Assembly (NCBI GenBank): GCA_002162095.1 | Contig: CP021424.1 | Location: 744,001 to 808,000, forward strand | DNA length: 64,000 nt | Direction of reading: 5' to 3' | DNA from: Armatimonadetes bacterium Uphvl-Ar2 | Lineage (GTDB): Bacteria > Armatimonadota > Fimbriimonadia > Fimbriimonadales > Fimbriimonadaceae | In this document: positions 59,433 through 64,000 of the stretch, one piece after another | Numbering within the stretch: position 1 is the first letter of the stretch | How the letters are laid out: every line of letters begins with the position of its first letter | Position numbers and translations under genes: made by a program | The notes under the pieces: model-generated | What the model saw: the letters and a program-made list of their open reading frames with translations, nothing else | Told to the model about the DNA's origin: nothing | Database searches by the model: none

Positions 59433-59883
59433 GTTTATCCTCGAGTTGGGCCGAGCGCAGCGCCAGCCAATCGTCCAGGTTCGGCTTGGGGAATCTCCAC
59501 TTGCCGTCGATCTGAACGCCCGGAATCTCACCTTCCTCGGCCAGCTTTTGCAGCGTGGGCGCGGAGATGCGGAGATAACTGGCCGCTTCGCGGAGAGTCA
59601 TGACCGAGTGCTGGCCGGCCAGGATGGATTTCATCAAGTTGGCCATTTGCTCGGGGTTGAGAAACAGTTCGAGCCGAACTACGTTGCCCGTAGCTACCGA
59701 TGCGTGGAACTCTTCCGGCACGGCGGCAGGTTCCGGCACGGTCAACGAGACCGGCTGATCGTCTTGGACTTCCTTCGGAAGCGGGGCCGGGGGAGTCGGG
59801 GCCTTCACGGCCGGCTGAGGCTTACTCGCGGCCGCCGTCGGCTGGCCATGAGTGGCCGCGCGGATGGCATCGGCAAGATTCAT
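59422..59883 (-). CDS. Helix-turn-helix protein in the pilus operon
   Basis: This 153-aa protein has an unstructured Ala/Pro/Lys/Gln-rich N-terminal half and a C-terminal excisionase-type HTH: MTLREAASYLRISAPTLQKLAEEGEIPGVQIDGKWRFPKPNLDDWL. This is a MerR/Xis-like winged helix as in BldC-type regulators. It lies between the ATPase (4-nt overlap) and pilM (11-nt overlap), so it is made with the pilus parts. It may regulate the operon, or serve as a DNA or protein adaptor during assembly. Confidence 0.82.
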   Translation of the reverse strand: MNLADAIRAATHGQPTAAASKPQPAVKAPTPPAPLPKEVQDDQPVSLTVPEPAAVPEEFHASVATGNVVRLELFLNPEQMANLMKSILAGQHSVMTLREAASYLRISAPTLQKLAEEGEIPGVQIDGKWRFPKPNLDDWLALRSAQLEDKHVA

Positions 59884-60695
59884 GCCGCCTCACCTAAGTA
59901 GTCCTCAACGATTTCGTTGAGCAGGAAGCCGTCAATCATCTTCACCTTGCGGGCGGCACCCATCAGCAGGGCGTTGTCGGCCACTTGGCAGATGACACGC
60001 GGGGCGCCCTTGGCGACCTTGTGAATTTCGAACACGGCGTCCGGGGTGAACGGGCTCTTTTCGCCCGTATAGCCGGCCACGCGCAGACGGTGGAGAATCA
60101 TTTCACCGGTGTCGGTCACATCGAGAGGCTTCAAGACGTGACGGACGGCCAGGCGTTGCTCCAGTGCCGGCACCTTGTGCAGCTTTTCGCGCAGTTCGGA
60201 TTGGCCCAGAAGAATCAGGCTGATGAGGAACTGGTCGTTCATCTGGCAGTTCAGCAGCAGGCGGAGTTCTTCCAGCGTGGCGGCACTGCGGACCAGGTGG
60301 GCTTCGTCCACCATGACCACGACGCGGCGACCGCGATCGTAGTGTTCCAGCAGGGCCAGGTGCAGGCGTTGCACCAAAACTTGTCGGTTGCGCGAGGGGA
60401 TGCTGATATCCAGTTGCGACAGGATCTCCTGCATCATCTGGGTCGGCGTCAACAGCGGGTTGACGATGAGCACCATGTGGTAGAGCACCGGATCGAGCGT
60501 CTCGATCAGCTTGCGGCTAATCGTGGTCTTGCCTAATCCGATCTCGCCCGCTAGCATCGCCGCCCCCTTGTTTCGAGTAATCGCGTAGTGCAGCATCATG
60601 AGTGCGTCCTCATGGGCGCGGCTCATATAAAGGTATCTCGGGTCGGGCGTGAGCGCGAACGGCGACTCAACTAATCCCCAATACTGCTCGTACAT
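59880..60695 (-). CDS. ExeA/GspA-like AAA ATPase
   Basis: This 271-aa AAA ATPase has an N-terminal conserved segment MYEQYWGLVESPFALTPDPRYLY, the Walker A motif GEIGLGKTT (about residues 50-58), Walker B VVVMVDEAHLV and sensor residues in LLGQSELREKL. It ends after the AAA lid domain, without the peptidoglycan-binding domain of ExeA. Such ATPases accompany secretins and pilus genes. It is the first gene of the operon that continues with the HTH gene, pilM, N, O, P-like and Q. Confidence 0.87.
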   Translation of the reverse strand: MYEQYWGLVESPFALTPDPRYLYMSRAHEDALMMLHYAITRNKGAAMLAGEIGLGKTTISRKLIETLDPVLYHMVLIVNPLLTPTQMMQEILSQLDISIPSRNRQVLVQRLHLALLEHYDRGRRVVVMVDEAHLVRSAATLEELRLLLNCQMNDQFLISLILLGQSELREKLHKVPALEQRLAVRHVLKPLDVTDTGEMILHRLRVAGYTGEKSPFTPDAVFEIHKVAKGAPRVICQVADNALLMGAARKVKMIDGFLLNEIVEDYLGEAA

Positions 60696-60704
60696 GCATC
60701 GGCT

Positions 60705-60720
60705 CCGGGAGTGATCCCGG
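60705..60720 (-). promoter_or_regulatory. Hairpin overlapping the ribosome site of the ExeA-like gene
   Basis: On the minus strand CCGGGA, a 4-nt loop and TCCCGG form a hairpin whose 3' arm contains the start of CCCGGAG, the ribosome site 7 nt before ATG 60695. Pairing would hide the site. Confidence 0.4.
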
Positions 60721-60937
60721 TATTCCTATCGGGGAAACGGCGGCAAAACCTTAGAGTGATTCGTCATAGACTTGCCTTTCGTCCCCTCCCAGTCTCCGGT
60801 TCGGAGACCAGAGGCACCAGGGTTTCCAAGGCTCCCCTTTCCGAGTGGGCCGGTCGGATCGACCCGGTAGGGCCGCCGGGTCCTTTTCAGAACCCGCAAG
60901 ATTTCCGTGAAGAATCGGCTGGTACCGTGAGGAGATC

Positions 60938-62212
60938 ATGTTGCCTGGAGGTCGTCTGTTGCGTCACGCCGGCTTCCGGAATCTCTTCTGGGGGCAGGTG
61001 GTCAGCCAGTTGGGCGACGCCTTCTACTTCCTGGTCTTCATGTTCGTCATCGACCGAGAAACCAAGTCCCCGCTCTTTGTCGGCATCGTGATGGCGGCCC
61101 AGGCGCTGCCCTATCTGCTCCTGGCCCCGGCGGCCGGGGTGGCGGCGGATCGGTTCGATCGTCGCCGCATCCTGTTTGGTTTGGATATGGCGGCAGCGGC
61201 CCTCATGGGCGGACTGGCCGTGGCCATGGCCCTTGGCTTTGCGCCGGCACCTCTCTTCTTGGCGTGCTTTGCGTTTGTGCTGGCCTGCCTGAATGTCTTC
61301 TTTGCACCGGCCCGCTCGGCGGCGATTCCACGCCTAGTGCCCGCAGAGGAGTTCCAAGAAGCGCAGGGCCTGCTGCTGGCCACCCAGCAACTCACCATGC
61401 TCATCGGGGTGGGGCTGAGCGCAGGGGTGCTGGGCGTGGTGGAGCGCGTGAGCGGATCGAACTTCTTGCTCTACGCGGTAGTCATCAACGCCTTGTCGTT
61501 TGGCGTGTCGTCCATGTTCCTGTCGCGGCTGCCGTCCATCGTGCCGGAACGAGAATCGCACGAGGAGAAGCCTAAGTTCATCGAAGGGTGGCAGGCCATC
61601 CAGGCCGACCCGTTCATGCGGATCGGCTTGCCCATGCTCACCCTCATGAATCTGGTGTTCGCCGGGTTCTATCCGGTGTATCTGGAAACCAATCGCTCGT
61701 GGTTCGGGGGCCAGTTCTACACCGTCGCCATCATCGAATTCGCGTTCTTCGGGATGAGCATGCTGTGCAGCCTGTGGGTGGCCAAGCGGGCCGTGCAACG
61801 GGTGGGTTTGGCCTTTGTGGTGGGGCTGGCGGGCACCGGCCTGAGCGTGGCGGCCATGGCCGGCGGGCAGGTCTACCTCGTTTACGTGTTGCTGAACGTG
61901 GTGTGCGGCTTGTTCTTGCCTTGGGTCACCATCCCCATCAATACGTATATCGGCTTGGCCTTCCCCGATGCCGTGCGCGGCCGCGTGGCGGCGGTACTAG
62001 GTGCGACCCAGGTGGGGATTCAGCCGCTGGGGATGCTGGGGGTCAGCGCGGTGCTGGCCGCCGTGGGTTTGCAGAACGTGTACTTGGTCATCGGCCTGGT
62101 GTGCGCGATTCCGGCCTTGTTGATGCTCCTTTCCGGTCCGTTCCGGGCCAGCCGCATGCCCACCCCCGCGCAGGATGCGCTCAACGCACCCGAACCTGAA
62201 GCCCCAGCCTAA
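60938..62212 (+). CDS. MFS transporter
   Basis: This 424-aa permease has about 12 transmembrane helices. The N-terminal half opens with RHAGFRNLFWGQVVSQLGDAFYFLVFMFV, typical of the enterobactin/macrolide efflux-like MFS group (EntS/MefA), and includes GVAADRFDRRRIL (motif A). The C-terminal half repeats the arrangement with GLAFPDAVRGRVAAVLGA. GAGGAG lies 3 nt before ATG 60938. The substrate is unknown. It converges on the gene at 62209 with a 4-nt overlap. Confidence 0.9.
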   Translation: MLPGGRLLRHAGFRNLFWGQVVSQLGDAFYFLVFMFVIDRETKSPLFVGIVMAAQALPYLLLAPAAGVAADRFDRRRILFGLDMAAAALMGGLAVAMALGFAPAPLFLACFAFVLACLNVFFAPARSAAIPRLVPAEEFQEAQGLLLATQQLTMLIGVGLSAGVLGVVERVSGSNFLLYAVVINALSFGVSSMFLSRLPSIVPERESHEEKPKFIEGWQAIQADPFMRIGLPMLTLMNLVFAGFYPVYLETNRSWFGGQFYTVAIIEFAFFGMSMLCSLWVAKRAVQRVGLAFVVGLAGTGLSVAAMAGGQVYLVYVLLNVVCGLFLPWVTIPINTYIGLAFPDAVRGRVAAVLGATQVGIQPLGMLGVSAVLAAVGLQNVYLVIGLVCAIPALLMLLSGPFRASRMPTPAQDALNAPEPEAPA

Positions 62213-62733
62213 GCCGCGTAGAGCGGAATCTGCCGCGCCACCACTTGCAGGGCCCACACGAACTCGGGGAAGCCTTCACTCAGCTTGAGAAACGTGGGGG
62301 CCTCGGCATCGTGAGGCGGGTAATCGAACGAACCGACCACTGCGTAGCTGGCCGCGCCCTGGGATTGGTAGCTCAGCCGGAACGCCACATCCTCCACTTG
62401 CAACCGTTCCAGGTGCGGCGGATAAACCCCGCTCCAGAACAGGATGTAGTCCGCCAAGTGCTTGTGCACCGTGCGCTCTTGTTCAAACGATTGCGCGTTC
62501 AGGCGCACATCCCCGGCGGCAATCATCTCAATCACGCTTCGCAGGGGCTTGCCTTCTGCGTCGTGCAGGCCAAACATGCGGTCGGTTTGGGCAAATGCCG
62601 CCAGCAACCCGCCCAAATACGCGGTCACGTCGTCCATGCCGTGCGAAGCCACGTGCTGGGCAATCACCTCGCCCACCGCATCGGCAAAGAACTGCTGCAG
62701 GTCGTTGTGGTCCGGTCGTAAGATGTCACTCAT
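62209..62733 (-). CDS. Hypothetical cytoplasmic protein
   Basis: This 174-aa protein has no signal peptide or membrane helix. It has mixed alpha-beta content with DHNDLQQFFADAVGEVIAQHV at the start, YLGGLLAAFAQTDRMF in the middle and FRLSYQSQGAASYAVVGSFDY near the end. No family is recognised. The frame is intact and codon use matches its neighbours; it is a single gene convergent with the MFS transporter. Confidence 0.7.
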   Translation of the reverse strand: MSDILRPDHNDLQQFFADAVGEVIAQHVASHGMDDVTAYLGGLLAAFAQTDRMFGLHDAEGKPLRSVIEMIAAGDVRLNAQSFEQERTVHKHLADYILFWSGVYPPHLERLQVEDVAFRLSYQSQGAASYAVVGSFDYPPHDAEAPTFLKLSEGFPEFVWALQVVARQIPLYAA

Positions 62734-62868
62734 GGGTTCACCCTGAGATTCCGCTCTTGAATCTATTGGACGACCGAGGGCTTACCTGGAGTTCCGGGCA
62801 ACTCTTCCTACAAAAACCTGGAAACCGTGCGGTGAACGGAAAGCGTCTAAACTAAAGGAGGCGAAACC

Positions 62869-63729
62869 ATGATAAGCGATCCTTACGCCGCGCAATCTCG
62901 ACGACAGCGCACGGGCCTGATTGTAGGTGCGGTGCTGGCCGTTTTGGTGCTGGTGCTCGGGTCGCGGCAATTGGGGCTCAGCCAGGGCACGCAGGCGCCG
63001 GACTTCGGGGGCGGTTTGCAGGCCCGCTCGGCCGCGCCGCCGCCCATCACCGCCGAATCCTCCGCCCCTCCTCCGCCCTTGCTGACCGAGGCCGCCGAAC
63101 CCCCGCCCGAAGCCGCCCGCATGCCGGCGGATATCCGCGAGTGGCTGGAGCACCTGGAACGCATTGAGCGCCAACGCCAAGCGTTGGCCACCCAGCAGGT
63201 CAGCTCGGCCATGGTGAGTCTCACCATGCTGCAAGGGGCGGGTGCCACCCAACAGATTCTGGACGGGCTGCTGGACACCGGAGAAGAAGAACCGACGACG
63301 AACGAGCCTGCCAACCCCGCCGCCGAACTGCAAAAGGACAACCAGGATTACCAAGCGCAGTGGGCGCAGCTGATGGCGGACTTCCGCGCCCTGCCCCCAC
63401 CGCCCGCCTGCGTGCCGCTCCGTAACAGCTTCGACCAGACGCTGGGGCAGACGGAAATGATGATTGACGAGATCGTGGGGGCGATGGACAAAGCCGGCAG
63501 CGACCCGCAAGCCGCCCTGCGCGACCTCTTTGGCATGCGGGGCACCAGCGGAGGCCGGATTGATGCCGCCGCCGCCCAGAGCAACCGCAACCTGGATGAA
63601 GTGTGCCGCCCGTACGGCGTGCGGCCGTGGTTCCAGATTCAAACCGACAGCCAGGCCGGCATTCTGGGCAAGATGGGTGGCCTGCCGGATATTGGTGGTT
63701 TAGGCGGCGGGTTGGGCGGCGGGCTGTAA
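62869..63729 (+). CDS. Membrane-anchored hypothetical protein
   Basis: This 286-aa protein has one N-terminal transmembrane helix (GLIVGAVLAVLVLVLGS), a Pro/Ala/Glu-rich linker (SSAPPPPLLTEAAEPPPEA) and a helical middle part (MPADIREWLEHLERIERQRQAL). A Cys pair lies further on (PACVPLRN and DEVCRPYG), and the tail is glycine-rich (GGLGGGLGGGL). AAAGGAGG at good spacing precedes ATG 62869. The anchor-linker layout suggests a periplasmic function; no family is recognised. Confidence 0.75.
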   Translation: MISDPYAAQSRRQRTGLIVGAVLAVLVLVLGSRQLGLSQGTQAPDFGGGLQARSAAPPPITAESSAPPPPLLTEAAEPPPEAARMPADIREWLEHLERIERQRQALATQQVSSAMVSLTMLQGAGATQQILDGLLDTGEEEPTTNEPANPAAELQKDNQDYQAQWAQLMADFRALPPPPACVPLRNSFDQTLGQTEMMIDEIVGAMDKAGSDPQAALRDLFGMRGTSGGRIDAAAAQSNRNLDEVCRPYGVRPWFQIQTDSQAGILGKMGGLPDIGGLGGGLGGGL

Positions 63730-63799
63730 TCGCCCGGCGCGCATCGAGCATCGATCACGGGAGCGATTCGACGGGCTTCCGGGCATAATAGGGGTCACG

Positions 63800-64000
63800 A
63801 TGGAACGCAGAGAGTTCTTGAAGGGAGCCGCCGTGGCCGCCGGAGCCGGAATCTTGGGGGCAAGCGCCCTGGCCCAAACCAAGGGCAATGACGCCAACCG
63901 CAAGCGCGAAGAGCTTTTGCGTGTTCCCGCCCGCAAAGGCAAGTACATGGGTGGTTTTGCCGCCCCGGCCATGGACCGAATCCGCGTCGGCTTCATTGGC
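63800..64000 (+). CDS. Tat-exported Gfo/Idh/MocA oxidoreductase, 3' end outside window
   Basis: Only the first 67 codons are visible. A twin-arginine signal begins MERREFLKGAAVAAGAGILG, and the mature part reaches MDRIRVGFIG, which starts the NAD-binding Rossmann fold (GFIGxGxxG) of Gfo/Idh/MocA dehydrogenases. These Tat-dependent enzymes oxidise sugars or polyols in the periplasm with a carried cofactor. ATG 63800 is at the first in-frame position after a 70-nt gap with CATAAT at 63784-63789 as a possible -10 element. Confidence 0.82.
   Translation, partial: MERREFLKGAAVAAGAGILGASALAQTKGNDANRKREELLRVPARKGKYMGGFAAPAMDRIRVGFIG

Noticed and set aside
60792-60808. Perfect 7-bp hairpin (GTCTCCG with CGGAGAC) between the divergent ATPase and MFS genes
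   Set aside because: It has no T run and no known regulator motif; the 242-nt gap shows no other clear element, so it is not reported as a terminator or operator.

Overview
The window is a dense, GC-rich bacterial chromosome segment of about 60 genes with very short gaps. Many neighbours overlap by 4 bases, and GTG and TTG starts are common. The cell is diderm: there is a type IV pilus block with an outer-membrane secretin (pilM/N/O, a PilP-like protein and pilQ), ADP-heptose genes for LPS (gmhA plus split hldE halves), several lipoproteins and a BamB-like propeller protein. A proteasome alpha-type protein, an RNase E/G, a FliA/WhiG-type sigma factor and the ExeA-HTH-pilMNOPQ order together suggest Armatimonadota (Fimbriimonas-like). 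That placement is inference; no rRNA gene is present to confirm it.

Layout. 1-5.7 kb: argS (cut by the window edge), a hypothetical gene, a 56-aa membrane protein, hemW and a GH20 glycosidase. 5.7-14.4 kb: an accessory region, lower in GC by eye, with four paralogous secreted proteins (family A, about 390 aa) and two paralogous secreted partners (family B, about 160 aa). It is built partly by a tandem duplication that also copied the 3' end of the GH20 gene. A type 2 ferredoxin-NADP reductase and a PrsA/SurA-like lipoprotein lie between the copies. 14.4-26.6 kb: sigma factor, MBL hydrolase, RNase E/G, repeat-bearing lipoprotein, FmdB/tdk, HAD hydrolase/queA, HTH protein, glycosyltransferase and membrane protein. 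26.5-30.1 kb: a minus-strand operon with a 2-oxoacid dehydrogenase E2, a class I amidotransferase, a biotin carrier and HMG-CoA lyase, suggesting branched-chain/leucine catabolism. 30.3-36.4 kb: rplK alone, an orphan 5'-nucleotidase C-terminal domain, a proteasome alpha homologue, beta-propeller phytase, mnmG, SDR and mscL. 36.4-41.6 kb: heptose/LPS genes and a secreted GH20 with a discoidin-like domain. 41.6-43.8 kb: a low-GC nuclease-helicase (DUF2075) flanked by direct repeats beside tRNA-Ile. 44-53 kb: BamB-like protein, dprA, nagA, an AroE-Sua5 fusion, a YqeG-GtrA fusion, mltG, ruvX, an IMPase-family phosphatase and a fasciclin lipoprotein. 53.6-60.7 kb: the pilus operon. 60.9-64 kb: MFS transporter, two hypotheticals and the start of a Tat-exported Gfo/Idh/MocA oxidoreductase.

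The most promising undescribed element is the A/B secreted family. Both B genes start from the same promoter layout: a perfect TTGACA, an 18-nt spacer containing a run of eight G, a TAGCRT -10 box, then only 6 nt to the ATG. This suggests leaderless, possibly phase-variable expression.

Three genes (a glycosyltransferase, nagA and mltG) are each broken by what looks like a single missing base, two of them in C/G runs. These are either real mutations or consensus errors.
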